This document shows, in pieces, positions 23,951 through 34,194 of a DNA stretch of 64,000 nucleotides. How positions within the stretch are numbered: position 1 is the first letter of the stretch; every line of letters starts with the position of its first letter. The notes beneath the pieces are model-generated. The model was not told the DNA's origin. It saw only the letters and a list, made by a program, of their open reading frames with translations, and did no database searches. The translations under genes were made by a program, and so were the position numbers. Location of the stretch: assembly GCA_963576725.1 (NCBI GenBank), contig OY755240.1, forward strand, positions 60,078,633-60,142,632, written 5' to 3'. The stretch is from Azorinus chamasolen. Taxonomy: Eukaryota > Mollusca > Bivalvia > Cardiida > Solecurtidae.

Positions 23951-24330
23951 AGGGTCGCGGTAAAATTACCGCGTTTCTCTTAGTTTAAACATATTTTTAC
24001 TCATATTTTACAGTTGCATATACATATGCATTTCACAAATAGCCACAATTAGATATATATAAGTAAATGGGTTTGGACCACAATCTCTGGCAACATCAGA
24101 AAAGCTAATCCCCATACGGCGTGTCAATTGTTTCATATTATTTCAAACAACATGGAGTTAAGTAAAGGAAACGTAAGAAATAGTACAGTTTGTTACAAAA
24201 ATAAGAAAATAGTTACAATTCATTGAACCCTCAAAAAACCCGTTGAAAATCAAAAAGCTGATTTGAGAATTTATTTATACGTTCATTATATTTCTGTTTA
24301 GAGGAAGGTGCGATATGTGGTACAGAAATG
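23951..24330. other. No gene seen
   Basis: AT-rich sequence without recognisable coding or repeat content. Confidence 0.4.
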
Positions 24331-24432
24331 ACCAGGATCCGTTTTACGAAATATTCTACGACGAGACTCATTTTAATGCTCTAATATGACAATGGCAGCA
24401 TCCAGTCAGTTGCGATCACCGTATGTTAGACA

Positions 24433-24543
24433 TTAACCCTTTCGCTGCCAAGTTTTGTCGTCTGCTACATTTGTCGTCATCTGGATCTAAACTGTTTGCA
24501 TAGGTAATTACAAATGCGATATTGGCAGCAGCAAAAGGGTTAA
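24433..24543. mobile_element. Short TTAA-flanked MITE
   Basis: TTAA-CCCTTTCGCTGCCAA at the left and TTGGCAGC...AAAGGG-TTAA at the right: 111 bp with inverted ends and TTAA at both sides. It contains 'cgtcatctggatctaaactg', shared with copies at 39464-39660 and 41.5 kb. Piggybac-type target site, no coding capacity. Confidence 0.7.
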
Positions 24544-24551
24544 TACGACGT

Positions 24552-24766
24552 TTACCCTTTCCTTTTTCTATGCTTATTCCAAAGTTTAATACTAAATATT
24601 CATATAACAAATATTTAAAATGAAATGTTGAAGGCGGAACATTGTAGCCATTTTTGAAAGTTAAGAAACAGATCTATCACATTCCATCAGCAAACAGCAG
24701 AACCTGATCTGGGTCTACGCTGTTTGCAAATGCGTGAAAAGGCATTTATATGAGGGAAATGGTTAA
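24552..24766. mobile_element. TTAA-type MITE with hairpin core
   Basis: Starts TTTACCCTTTCC and ends GGGAAATGGTTAA, about 215 bp. The core 'cagcaaacagcagaacctg' faces 'ctgggtctacgctgtttgc', forming the family hairpin, here shortened. Confidence 0.65.
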
Positions 24767-24858
24767 CCAAACTTATCGAGAACTACAATGTGAGATGACT
24801 ATCGTAAACTAGAAGTTACGATAAGTTTGGTCATATGATCTTTCGTAAAACGGGACCC

Positions 24859-25183
24859 AGAATACATTGCAAGGCGTTATGTAGGTTATCTACCTATCTA
24901 ACGATATTTTAAATCACGTGCTTGATACAGTGTGGGCAGATGTCTATATTGTTTCGTACTGTTTACTTCTGCAGTCTAAACTAATGGAATTAGTGAGTAT
25001 TTATTTTACGTTTTATTGTGTAGACATTTCTAAACTATTCTATCATACATGTGTGCTGTTTACAATGTTTTTTTATTTATCAACAGCCGAAAGTTAGTAA
25101 TGTCAAGTTCTGCCATATCAGGAAACCAGCGAATAATATCTAATCAGTGATTGTAGCGAAAATTCAGCTGTAGATGCCTCTGT
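24859..25183. other. No gene seen
   Basis: AT-rich spacer between MITEs; nothing recognised. Confidence 0.4.
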
Positions 25184-25430
25184 TTAACTCTTTCCCTGTT
25201 CTATGTTTATTACTATATTCAGTACCTACTGAATATTTATAGATAACATATTCATGACACGTAGAAGGTGGACCATTGTAACAATTGTAGCAAGTATAGA
25301 AACATATCTATCAGACTCCATTAGCAAACATAGCAGACCCTGATCAGACGGCTCCTATAGGAGTCGTCTGATCTGTGTCGACTCTGTTTGCAAATGCACG
25401 AAAAGGCATTTATAAGAGGGAAAGGGTTAA
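25184..25430. mobile_element. TTAA-flanked MITE, best-preserved copy
   Basis: TTAA at 25184-25187 and 25427-25430, termini CTCTTTCCCTG and GAGGGAAAGGG. It contains 'ttcagtacctactgaatatt' (itself palindromic) near 25218 and a long hairpin at about 25325-25392: 'gcaaacatagcagaccctg', 'atcagacggctcctatagg', then the reverse complement. There is no open frame of note. Confidence 0.75.
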
Positions 25431-25885
25431 ATGGTGCAGATATCATAAAGTAATATATACAAATGATATATTTATGTAAGCAGAAGTTCAGATAAAATGC
25501 GTAAGATAAATCATTTTCAAGAATAACTTCTTTATTTCTCCACCAGACCATATATTTCTTCGAGAAGATTATAAAACGTGGTCACAACAAAGAGTTTGGA
25601 GTAGAAAGGGCGCTTTTAGTACGCATGTGTGCTTTTAGTACTTGGATACGCACGTTTATCTGTAGCTCTGTACAGCATTCAAGAGTGAAAGTGTATTTGT
25701 GTTGTATTTATATTTTAAGCAGATAAGCCCAATACGTAATAATACAATGAAGGGTAGAACTAATTTCAGTTCAAGTTTATATTTCAATATAACATAGGAA
25801 GGCAAATGCATGTATAGTCCTATGGTAAAATATGTCTGCACTGCTAGGCCATTTTCTTTCTAAATATCCGCGTAACAAACAAGTG

Positions 25886-26240
25886 GGAGATCCTTCGAAA
25901 GCAAAAGTAGCAATGTTAAAAGAGAAAATTGCAGAATCGGTTTTATTAAGTCTGTTCATGAGTAGTAGTTAAAAGTTGCAATACTACTCACGCCCCCGAG
26001 CACCGGCTTTTAGCAGTTTTCAATTTTCAAAATTTATACCATCAAACCTAATTATCCCGAAGGACCAGAAAATATAACAACACTGAGAATGAAGTACTGG
26101 TGAATTTTTACGACTTCAACACAAGCACTTTACACCTGCTGCTGTGAAGTATTCTGAAAGTGGGAGATCCTTGGACAGAAAAAGCAGAAATGCAAAAAGG
26201 GGAAGGGTCAGACTAGGTTTTATTGAGTAATAGTTAAACA
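25886..26240 (+). repeat. Naiad-associated 270-bp repeat, one full and one partial unit in tandem
   Basis: Unit with 'gagatccttcgaaagcaaaa', 'agaaaattgcagaatcggtt', 'ttattaagtctgttcatgag', 'agcaccggct', 'aacaacactgagaatgaagt' and 'acaagcactttacacctgct', after which the unit restarts at about 26150. Its first 60 bases resemble the start of the Naiad coding region at 42545-42600. I interpret it as the 5' end or pseudo-LTR of that element family. Confidence 0.6.
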
Positions 26241-26279
26241 CAAGATATTTTGGCTGTGGCAGAAACTGTAAATTCAGAT

Positions 26280-26760
26280 CTACATTTTTTAAGCAAGCAA
26301 ATTATACCCCATTCAGTTTGGAATGGTTCCTATAATGGCCATCTAATCTAGGTCAACTGTGTTTGCAAAGGATGTAAAAGGAGTTTCGATTTAGTAACGT
26401 ATCGATTAACCTTCTGAATATGGGAAACAAGTGTACTGGCCATGGCAAGAAGAATCATATATGTTCAATACTATAAGCAAATAAAACAGAGCAAGATCAT
26501 ACATCTTGTGACTACTCAGTTGTTCAGGGAAATCTTCATAAAATGGTCCAACCAATGTTATTTCAACGCGTCGTTTACATGTATCAAAATATTACCATTA
26601 TTTATCATTAATATCAACATTGGGCTGACAATGTCGGATGATCTCAATTTTTTTTATATAAGCAAATACAGTAGAGCCTGGTCAGACAGCACCTATCTGA
26701 TATGGGTCTTCTCTGTTCGCAAATGCTTAAGATGCATATCTATGAGGTAAGGGGTTACAC
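26280..26760. mobile_element. Two decayed MITE hairpins
   Basis: Family cores at about 26288-26375 ('agcaagcaaattatacccca' to 'caactgtgtttgcaaagg') and 26659-26755 ('agcaaatacagtagagcctg' to 'ttctctgttcgcaaatgc', ending 'gaggtaaggggtta'). Confidence 0.5.
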
Positions 26761-27999
26761 ATAAATGCAGCCACTAAATACATGTACATCACATATCACT
26801 TACTAAGCTTGTCTATACGAGATACCGGTTATCTTAACTTCAACTAGCTCGATATCTGGTGGCGGGAAAGGGCTCAGTCAGATTGTTTACGACAGGAAAA
26901 TCCTCTGCTTTTCATGAAATTTTCACTTGCCAATATTTATGTGGTCTGATGCAATGTATTAAATGCAGTTGTCCGCTTTTCATGCGCGGATTTAGTTCGT
27001 TTGGTACAATGTAAAACTCCTTTCAAGAGCGCATTTAGTCTATCGAATATAATTTGTTTTCCGTTGTTTGTTTGGTACTAAAGAAATCTTATTGTCACAT
27101 TGAGTAATGTAAATGAGTTGTTTCAAAGAAAACTGCACATGTACACAGTACATGTAGACGTGCATCCGAGACACAGTAATTGAGCTGTTTCAATATTGTT
27201 TGGCAAGGCACTGGGTGGTTTTTAATCAAAGCAATAATAGGTAGCGCATTAACATTTGTCATGCTACAGGAGAATTTGCACTTACATGTGCAAATTGTTT
27301 TGGCCCATGTGAAACACCGAAAACAAAACGGCTTCTTAGGACCCAAACTACTTGACACACACTAGACTGTACATTTGTAGAGAAAAATATTGAAGTCAAA
27401 CCTCCTAGAAAGACAGCAGGTGAGAATATGAGCAGGTGAACTTTTACTCTACTAGATCAAATCTTTCAAGTGTTGTGTAATATTAGGTACAACCGAACCG
27501 GATAATGTCTGAGATATATTTTTACAGAACATAAATACTCTAACTGAAATTAAAGTAAGTGTAAAAAGAACTGGAGCAGATCAATGTTTTCGCCGTTAGA
27601 GAATCGCCACAAATGATAGTTAAATAGAATGTCTTCAGTGCCACAAATAAAGGTTAAAATAGTTTAACTTGCGCATCTTATCTGAACCTCTATAACGGAT
27701 CAGTGTCGCCGTTAGAGAATTGTCACAAATGGTAGTTAAGCAGAATGTCTTTACATGGACTCCTTAATGTGTAAGTGATGTTCTCTAGAATAAATGGTGC
27801 TTGTTACGTTCAGGTATTCGTTTGGAGATTGTTAATTTGAACTCATATTTAAACATGCCCCAGAGATACAAACTAAACCGCTTTCGTCGATACTTAAAAT
27901 GTTTGTTGTACACCAAAATACATGTAGTGTCTCCCTATTTCAAATAATAACGAAACTAAAACATCAGCAGATTAAAACCAAAACAGAAGTCAGACAGGA
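26761..27999. other. No gene recognised
   Basis: About 1.2 kb. Two open frames near 27095-27365 on opposite strands overlap one another and resemble nothing I know. A phrase containing 'ccgttagagaatcgccacaaatg' recurs at about 27591 and 27710, suggesting an old duplication of about 120 bp. Confidence 0.4.
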
Positions 28000-28017
28000 A
28001 ATTGATTAGGATCAGGA

Positions 28018-28514
28018 AAGTTCAAAGTTTTAAAATTGTTAATTATCCTTTTCTAGATGGGGATGTTCCACGTTCTACATCTTATGGGGTTTATATTTCT
28101 CAACTTATTAGGTTTGCCCGAGCCTGTTCTTTGCTTGAAGATTTTAACAGACGTAATTTAGTTATAACTGATAAACTTCTTAAGCAAGGTTACAGATATC
28201 ACAAATTTCGGAAAACCTTTTCTAAATTTTATTATCGAAATTTACCTCTCATTAGTAAATATAATTGCAATCTACGGACTTTACTGCGACAAGGCATTTC
28301 TCAACCAGAATTTTATGGGGATGTTATCTACAAACTTAGGAAAATTCGGGGTCATATCCATTTTCATGATTTGTTTATAAAACGCATTAAAACATTTAAA
28401 AAGAAAGGTTATGATCCCATTATATTGCAACACACTGCATGTTTGGTTATCGACCCTTTTACAGTCGGTAGCTACGCTTCCCTCTTTGCTTGCGCGATGA
28501 CAGACCGAGGGTAG
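28018..28514 (+). pseudogene. Naiad RT ORF, C-terminal third, open to the natural stop
   Basis: C-terminal part of a Penelope-like RT of the Naiad type, 5'-truncated. The frame runs without a stop from about 28018: 'FKIVNYPFLDGDVPRSTSYG', 'VYISQLIRFARACSLLEDFN', 'RRNLVITDKLLKQGYRYHKF', 'KFYYRNLPLISKYNCNLRTL', 'QPEFYGDVIYKLRKIRGHIH', then 'LQHTACLVIDPFTVGSYASL' and 'FACAMTDRG', TAG at 28512-28514. The upstream RT palm with the catalytic YLDD box is missing, so this copy cannot act. It is the cleanest view here of the family's C-terminus and of the join to the 3' UTR, with the SECIS-like hairpin starting 6 bases after the stop. Confidence 0.82.
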
Positions 28515-28520
28515 TACTCT

Positions 28521-28565
28521 ATGATGGTATATTCTTAAACTTGGATACAGGAGGAGCTTACCAGA
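28521..28565 (+). promoter_or_regulatory. SECIS-like stem-loop directly after the Naiad stop codon
   Basis: ATGA core (28521-28524); arm TGGTATATTC; TTAAA in the apical part; arm GAGCTTACCA; GA core at 28564-28565. TGGTA/TACCA pairs fully; TTC/GAG pairs through a T-G wobble where other copies have CTC/GAG, a base change that keeps pairing. It would direct UGA recoding to selenocysteine if the family does encode selenoproteins. Confidence 0.6.
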
Positions 28566-29105
28566 CTCATGTATTACTTTTTCCCTGTCGTGCCCTTAAC
28601 GGCTTACCTGCAGGTGCTCTGACTTCAGCAAAGTCATTGAGTACATATTTGACGGATTGTCACAGTTATTATGCTATGTTTTACATGTTGTCCTGTGTTC
28701 ACCGTCGTCTATGTTGTGGGTAAGTCCAGCGGGGATACCTTTATTTACAATATTTATAAAGCTAGGGTGACTTTGAGAGAAGTGTGAGGTTAGGACGTCC
28801 GTAAACCGGTTTAAACCGCCAGTGGTGTTTTTGCTGCTGACCGTGCCAAGGCGGTACTCTCTTTGTCACCCTTCCTTTTGTTTGCCTTGCGTCTTTGTGC
28901 TTGTGGTTTGTTCATGTTGTGGAACGTTTGTCCCTGGTTCTTGTGTGTCTTTTGGTGTTTTCTGTGTTCATTTCGTGTGGGTGTGTGTGTGCGTTTGGGT
29001 GTGTGGTGTGTGTGTGTGTGTGTGTCATGCTGTCTATCGGTGTTTTGGTGGTGGTTGCGTCTTGCATGTGGCTTTGCCTGCTTGACTTTACTACTTTTCC
29101 ATTCA
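28566..29105 (+). mobile_element. Naiad subfamily-1 3' UTR with internal GT repeat
   Basis: Runs from the hairpin through 'cttcagcaaagtcattgagt', 'ggttaggacgtccgtaaacc' and 'accgtgccaaggcggtactc', then a GT-rich segment (28975-29027), 'ctatcggtgttttggtggtg', and the terminus 'tgcttgactttactactttt' at about 29077-29105. This gives the complete 3' end against which the fragments elsewhere can be set. Long open frames over the GT stretch are artefacts of low complexity. Confidence 0.75.
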
Positions 29106-29205
29106 TTTTACCTGTATATTTAACTGCAGTTTTCTGTGTTATTTTGGACCTGCATTAAGTTACTTTGTGTCCGGAAATTTGAATTATTGTAAATGGTTTT
29201 ACTTT

Positions 29206-29325
29206 GACGCTTTACTCAATAAATACGCATTTCTATGCCTTTGCAAACAGAGTAGACCTAGATAAAACGGTTCCAATAGGAACCGTCTGATCAGGGTCTG
29301 CTCCGTTGCTTATGATACAATCCAA
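29206..29325. mobile_element. MITE hairpin fragment
   Basis: 'tactcaataaatacgcattt' followed by 'gcaaacagagtagacctaga' and 'aggaaccgtctgatcagggt'; the hairpin core of the family. The left flank matches that at 42185-42215. Confidence 0.6.
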
Positions 29326-29329
29326 GTTG

Positions 29330-30094
29330 TTATTACAATTCAAGTTGATCACTAATTGTAATAATGTTTTTGCATCATAACCAGTTTTGTAATAAATATT
29401 TCTAAGTCGTTGTACTATCATCTAGAATAACTAATGTATTACTTCATACATGTACATATGCGCGCACACGCATGCGCCCCCTACAAACTACAGGATTACA
29501 CATACTAGCGCGTGCGCACATTCACACACACATAGACACACAAATAAAGACGCAAAATTATTCTTATTACACTCCAGGTTATTATTACAACTCAGGTTGA
29601 CAACCAATTGTAATAATGTTTCCGCATCATAACTAGTTTTGTAATAAATATTTCTAAGTCGTTGTACTATCATCTAGAAAAACTCAAGTATTATTTCATA
29701 CATGTACACATGTACGCACACGCATGCGCCCCTCCTCTACAAACTACACGCATAAACATACTAGCACGTGCGCACATAAAAACACACAAACACACAACTA
29801 CAGACACAAAATTATCTTATTACACTTCAGGTTGTTATTACAATTTAGGTTGACCACCAATTGTAATAATGTTTCCGCATCATTACCAGTTTTGTAATAA
29901 ATATTTCTAAGTCGTTGTACTATAATCTAGAATAACTCATGCATTTCTTCATACATGTACACATGCGCTCACACGCATGCGCCCCTCCCCTACAAACTAC
30001 ACTATTATACATACTAGCACGTGCGCACATTCATATACACACAGACACACAAATACAGACACAAAATTATTTAATTTACACTTCAGGTTGTTAT
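29330..30094. repeat. ~250-bp satellite, first block (about 3 monomers)
   Basis: Tandem monomers of about 250 bp: 'ttattacacttcaggttgtt', 'ccaattgtaataatgtttcc', 'gcatcataaccagttttgta', 'aagtcgttgtactatcatct', 'acttcatacatgtacacatg', 'cgcacacgcatgcgcccctc', 'actagcacgtgcgcacattc', then CA-rich sequence. Every monomer carries the palindrome GCACGTGC. The array continues at 34195 after an insertion. Confidence 0.88.
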
Positions 30095-30305
30095 TATACC
30101 CCCTTTTTGAAAAAATGGGGGTATATTGCTTTGCACATGTCGGTCGGTCGGTCGGTCTGTCTGTCGGTCGGTCGGTCGGTAGATCGATGGTTTCCGAACG
30201 ATAACTAATAAACGACTTAGCCTAGAATCTTCAAACTTGCTTTGGTGGTTGGTCATGACAAGTAGATGACCCCTATTGTTTTTGAGGTCACTAGGTCAAA
30301 GGTCA

Positions 30306-30320
30306 AGGTCACCATGACCT
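30306..30320. promoter_or_regulatory. Perfect estrogen-response-element palindrome within the array
   Basis: AGGTCA-CCA-TGACCT, the consensus IR3 site for steroid-type nuclear receptors. Identical 15-mers occur at 30451-30465, 30596-30610, 33439-33453, 33584-33598 and 34013-34027; 30742-30756 has spacer GTA. Immediately upstream most monomers read AGGTCAAAGGTCA, a perfect DR1, and TCAAGGTCA, an ERR/NR5A-type extended half-site. The match is exact; function is unknown. Confidence 0.7.
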
Positions 30321-30928
30321 AAAATGGTGAAATAGTTTCCGATCAATAACTGCTCAAGGGTTTGGCTTGGGATCTTCAAACTTGCTGTGGTGGTTGGTCA
30401 TGACCACTAGATGACCCCTTTTGATTTTGAGGTCACTAGGTCAAGGGTCAAGGTCACCATGACCTTAAATGGTTAAATGGTTTCCGATCAATAACTGCTC
30501 AAGGGTTTAGCTTAGAATCTTCAAACTTGCTGTGGTAGTTGGTCATGACAACTGGATGACCCCTATTGATTTTGAGGTCACAAGGTCAAAGGTCAAGGTC
30601 ACCATGACCTTAACTGGTAAAATGGTTTCTGATCAATTAACTGCTCAGGGGTTTGGCTTAGGATCTTCAAATTTGCTTAGGTGGTTGGTCATGACAACTA
30701 GATGAGTCCTATTGGTTTTTAGGTCACTAGGTCAAAGGTCAAGGTCAGTATGACCTTAAAGGGTGAAATGGTTTGCGATCAATAACTGCTCAAGGTTTTG
30801 GCCTAGGATCTTCAAATTTGCAGTGCAAACGGGGGTAATCTACTCTCAAAATGACAGTGTTACCTCCCTTGTTAGCGTCTCGTTGTAAGTGTAGTAATCT
30901 TTTTAACACTGTTTTCCTTTTCTTTTAA

Positions 30929-31348
30929 ATGGTGTTTAGCTTACATTTACTTTCTTTAAACACACAGGTTTTACGAGACAAAGACAAACGTTTACGATTA
31001 AAAGAATATGTCACCCTACAAAGGGTCGACATCCTGTTTTTACAAGAGACACACTTCACTTTCGAAATATCAAACACTGTAAACACAAAATTTTCAGATT
31101 GGGAAATAATCCATTCATATGGATCTAGTTCAATCAAAGGTTGTTCGATACTCATTAATAAAAATATAGAATATGAAATAATAGATTTCTGTATAGACAT
31201 CTTGGGTAGATATGTTTTTGCAAACATTTTACATGACGATGCAACTTATACATTAGTCAATGTGTACGCTAATAACGATAAGTCTAACAGAAATATATTT
31301 TTTCAAACTGTTAGCACATTAATTGAAAAAATGCTCTCGTTACTTTAA
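30929..31348 (+). pseudogene. LINE B ORF2, N-terminal endonuclease, then deletion
   Basis: ORF2 begins at the ATG at 30929 with 'MVFSLHLLSLNTQVLRDKDK', 'VDILFLQETHFTFEIS' (the QETH box with catalytic Glu) and 'GCSILINKNIEYEIID', continuing to 'YTLVNVYANNDKSNRN'. At about 31335 the sequence jumps straight to RT motif C in another frame, so the rest of the endonuclease, the linker and the RT fingers and palm start are missing. The start codon is backed by the adjoining 5' UTR and the fact that the endonuclease fold begins within a few residues. Confidence 0.8.
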
Positions 31349-33051
31349 ATAAAACATATAACCTAAAAATTACGCAATTAGCTGATGATACAACGCTATT
31401 TTTAAGAACTGAAAGCGACATTATACTCGCGTTAGAAATAGTTAAAACATTCGGAACATTTTCGGGGTTAAAACTTAATAGAAACAAAACAGAAGGGATG
31501 TGGATAGGAAGCAAAATGTACTGTACGGACTCGGTAGGAGATATAGCGTGGCCACAACGCCCGATTAAAGCCTTAGGCATCTACTTCCACAACAATAAAA
31601 AACTTTGTTCAGAACTTAACTGGGAAAATAAAATCAGCAAATGTCACAAAATAATACAAAATTGGAAAAAACGCAAACTAACGTTTTACGGCAAAATTCA
31701 AATTATTAAAACATTACTTGTTCCTATGTTTACATACTTGTTTCACACACTTACTGTACACAAAAACACGGTAAGTAGATTAAATAACATGTTTTACAAT
31801 TTCCTGTGGAATGGAAAAAGAGAAAAGATAAACCGAAAAACTCTGATAGGAAACAAATTAAAAGGGGGACTCGAAATGTTAGATTTAGAATCACATATCA
31901 AATCATTAAAAATAAAATGGGTAAAGGCTTTAACGGATGATACAGATGCAAACTGGAAGGCAATTCCTAGATACCTATTCCAGGCCTATGGAACCAATTT
32001 TTTAATATTCTACATGAACATTGACAGTTTAAAAAGTTTAGACATAACACACCTTTCAGAATTTTACAAAGATGTATTAGAAATTTGGATAAGTACCAAA
32101 TGCAATAAGCAACATGAAGTCTCAACATTTGCAAACGTTAGAAATCAAATCATATGGGGTAACAAATTTATTAAATCAAAAAATAAATGTTTACTTTTTA
32201 ACAATTGGATAAATGCAGGTATAATATTTGTAAACGATATAATCAACGAGACAACGACACAGGAATGATAGACCATACACACATATTAACGAAGTTAGAA
32301 GATAAAAGAAATTGGATAATAGAATATAAAACATTAATACAAGCAATACCTAAAAAATGGGAATCTTTGCTAAAAACGGAAAACTCATACAAAACGAGAG
32401 TGAAAACGTCACTGACCCTAGCTGTAGACAACCGATCCTTATATGAATGTAACAATAAAAATATATACCAATGTGTACTAGTTAGGCAATTTCAGAAACC
32501 TATCATGCACCGCTATTGGTGCAAAAAATTCGGTTGCATTCTGCCATGGACGGATATATATTTTTGTTAACAAAATATATAACAATAGGCTTAAACAATA
32601 TAAATATAGAACAATTAATAAAATATTCCCAACAAGAGAAATAAGATATAAGTGGAAAATGGAAAACTCACCGAACTGTTTGAAATGCAATGAAAATGAA
32701 GACTATGAGCACACATTTATAATATGCTCTGAAATACAATCATTTTGGGAAAACATTATCTTGCTATTTAAACACTGTGGTATTAATGCCGATTTAAAGA
32801 ACCTGAAAACAATACTTTTCGGATACAAGATTACAAATGCCGATTATTTTCATGTTAATGTACTACTCACTCTAGTAGGCTTTAGCATATATAAATCTTA
32901 TTTTCTTAGCAACAACTGGACTCTTGAATGTGACATTTTTAAAGTTTTTCTCTATGAATTTAAAACATTATTTGAATTATTGAACTATAAAAACACAAAT
33001 TATACGTTCGTTGCAAAATTTAACAAAATGTTGCAAAGAATAATATACTGA
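31349..33051 (+). pseudogene. LINE B ORF2, RT C-terminal part and zinc-knuckle domain, frameshifted
   Basis: Resumes with 'YNLKITQLADDTTLFLRTES' (LADD catalytic box near 31380-31400) and 'FGTFSGLKLNRNKTEGMWIG'. Then come 'ALGIYFHNNKKLCSELNWEN', 'FYGKIQIIKTLLVPMFTYLF', 'NNMFYNFLWNGKREKINRKT' and 'IWGNKFIKSKNKCLLFNNWI'. A frameshift near 32240-32260 moves it to the next frame, a stop falls at about 32568, and a third frame ends with 'CLKCNENEDYEHTFIICSEI' (zinc-knuckle, near 32677) and the stop at 33051. It is closely similar to LINE A throughout. Confidence 0.82.
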
Positions 33052-34194
33052 TGTAACACTTTCTATTTAAGAATACGTAAATCCAGTTTGTCACAAACAA
33101 CATAGTTTGACGATTATTGTGTTGTTCTTGTTGTTATCTTATTGTTATTTTGATACATGTATATAACACATTATATTGAATAAACGAAGCGTAGGCTTCA
33201 CCAAAAAAAAAAAGGATCTTCAAATTTGCTGTGGTGGTTGGTAATGACCACTAGATGACTCCTATTGTTTTTAGGTCACTAGGTCAAAGGTCAAGGTCAC
33301 CATGCTCTTAACTGGTCAAATGGTTTCCGATCAATAACTGCTCAAGGGTTTGGCTTAGAATCTTCAAACTTGCTGCGGTAGTTGGTCATGACAACTGGAT
33401 GACCCCTATTGTATTTGAGGTCACTAGGTCAAAGGTCAAGGTCACCATGACCTTAACTTGTAAAATGGTTTCTGATCAATAACTGCTCAAAGGTTTGGCT
33501 TAGGATCTTCAAGTTTGCTTAGGTATTTGGTCATGACAACTAGATGAGTCCTGTTGTTTTTTAGGTCACTAGGTCAAAGGTCAAGGTCACCATGACCTTA
33601 ACTGGTGAAATGGTTTGCGATCAATAACTGCTCAAGGGTTTGACTTAGGATCTTCAAACTTGCTGTGGTGGTTGGTCATTACCAATAGATAACCCCTATT
33701 ATTTTAGGTCACTAGGTCAATTGTCAAGTTCGCCATGACCTTAACTGGTGAAATGGTTTGCGATCAATAACTGCTCGAGGGTTTGGCTTAGGATCTTCAA
33801 ACTTGCTGTGGTGGTTGGTCATGACAACTAGATGACCCTATTGATTTTGAGGTCACTAGGTCAAAGGTCAAGGTCATCATGACCATAACTGATGAAATGG
33901 TTTCCAATTAATAACTGCTCAATGGTTTGGTTCGGGATCTTCAAACTTGCTGTGGTAGTTGGTCGTGACTAGATGACCCCTATAGTTGTTCAGGTCACTA
34001 GGTCAAAGGTCAAGGTCACCATGACCTTAACTTGTGAAATGTTTTCAGATCAATAAATGATCAGTGGTTTGGCTTAGGATCTTCAAAGTTGCTGTGGTGA
34101 TTAGTCATGACCGCTAGATGACCACTATAGTTGAGGTCACTAGATCAAAGGTCAGGGGGTCTGGGGGGTATACATGTTTTACAAACATCTCTTG

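Larger units (their letters stand above)
24331..24858. repeat. Inverted repeat pair enclosing two MITEs
   Basis: 'ggatccgttttacgaaa' at about 24336-24352 is mirrored by 'tttcgtaaaacgggacc' at about 24842-24858. Inside, 'ccaaacttatcg' at 24767-24778 is mirrored exactly by 'cgataagtttgg' near 24821-24832. The two TTAA-flanked MITEs below lie between the outer arms. The nature of the outer element is unknown. Confidence 0.45.
30822..33213 (+). mobile_element. LINE B: full-ended, internally deleted LINE with 16-bp target duplication
   Basis: Flanked by identical 'ggatcttcaaatttgc' at 30806-30821 and 33214-33229, it begins 'agtgcaaacgggggtaatc' and ends 'gaagcgtaggcttcacc' plus 11 A. The 3' end has a small hairpin (gaagc/gcttc). 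The insertion splits the nuclear-receptor-motif array. It is the same LINE type as LINE A, but retains the 5' end and lacks a central part. Confidence 0.9.
30095..34194. mobile_element. 4.1-kb element of ~145-bp repeats carrying nuclear-receptor motifs
   Basis: Inserted in the satellite: left end 'taccccctttttgaaaaaat' with (GGTC)n near 30140-30180, right end 'ggggggtatacatgttttac' at about 34164-34183. The body is a tandem array of about 145-bp monomers containing 'aggtcactaggtcaaaggtc', 'aaggtcaccatgacct', 'gatcaataactgctcaaggg' and 'atcttcaaacttgctgtggt'. It is split by LINE B (30822-33213), leaving about 4 and 7 monomers. A possible TTA duplication flanks it. The same kind of repeat is common in clam genomes; no transposase is present. 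Confidence 0.8.

Noticed and set aside
26442..26750. 102-codon plus-strand frame near a MITE
   Set aside because: It runs into the MITE hairpin and shows no domain; most likely chance in AT-rich DNA.
28822..29158. Cys/Val/Trp-rich overlapping frames in three phases
   Set aside because: They lie in the Naiad 3' UTR over a GT tract; all three frames stay open only because of low complexity.
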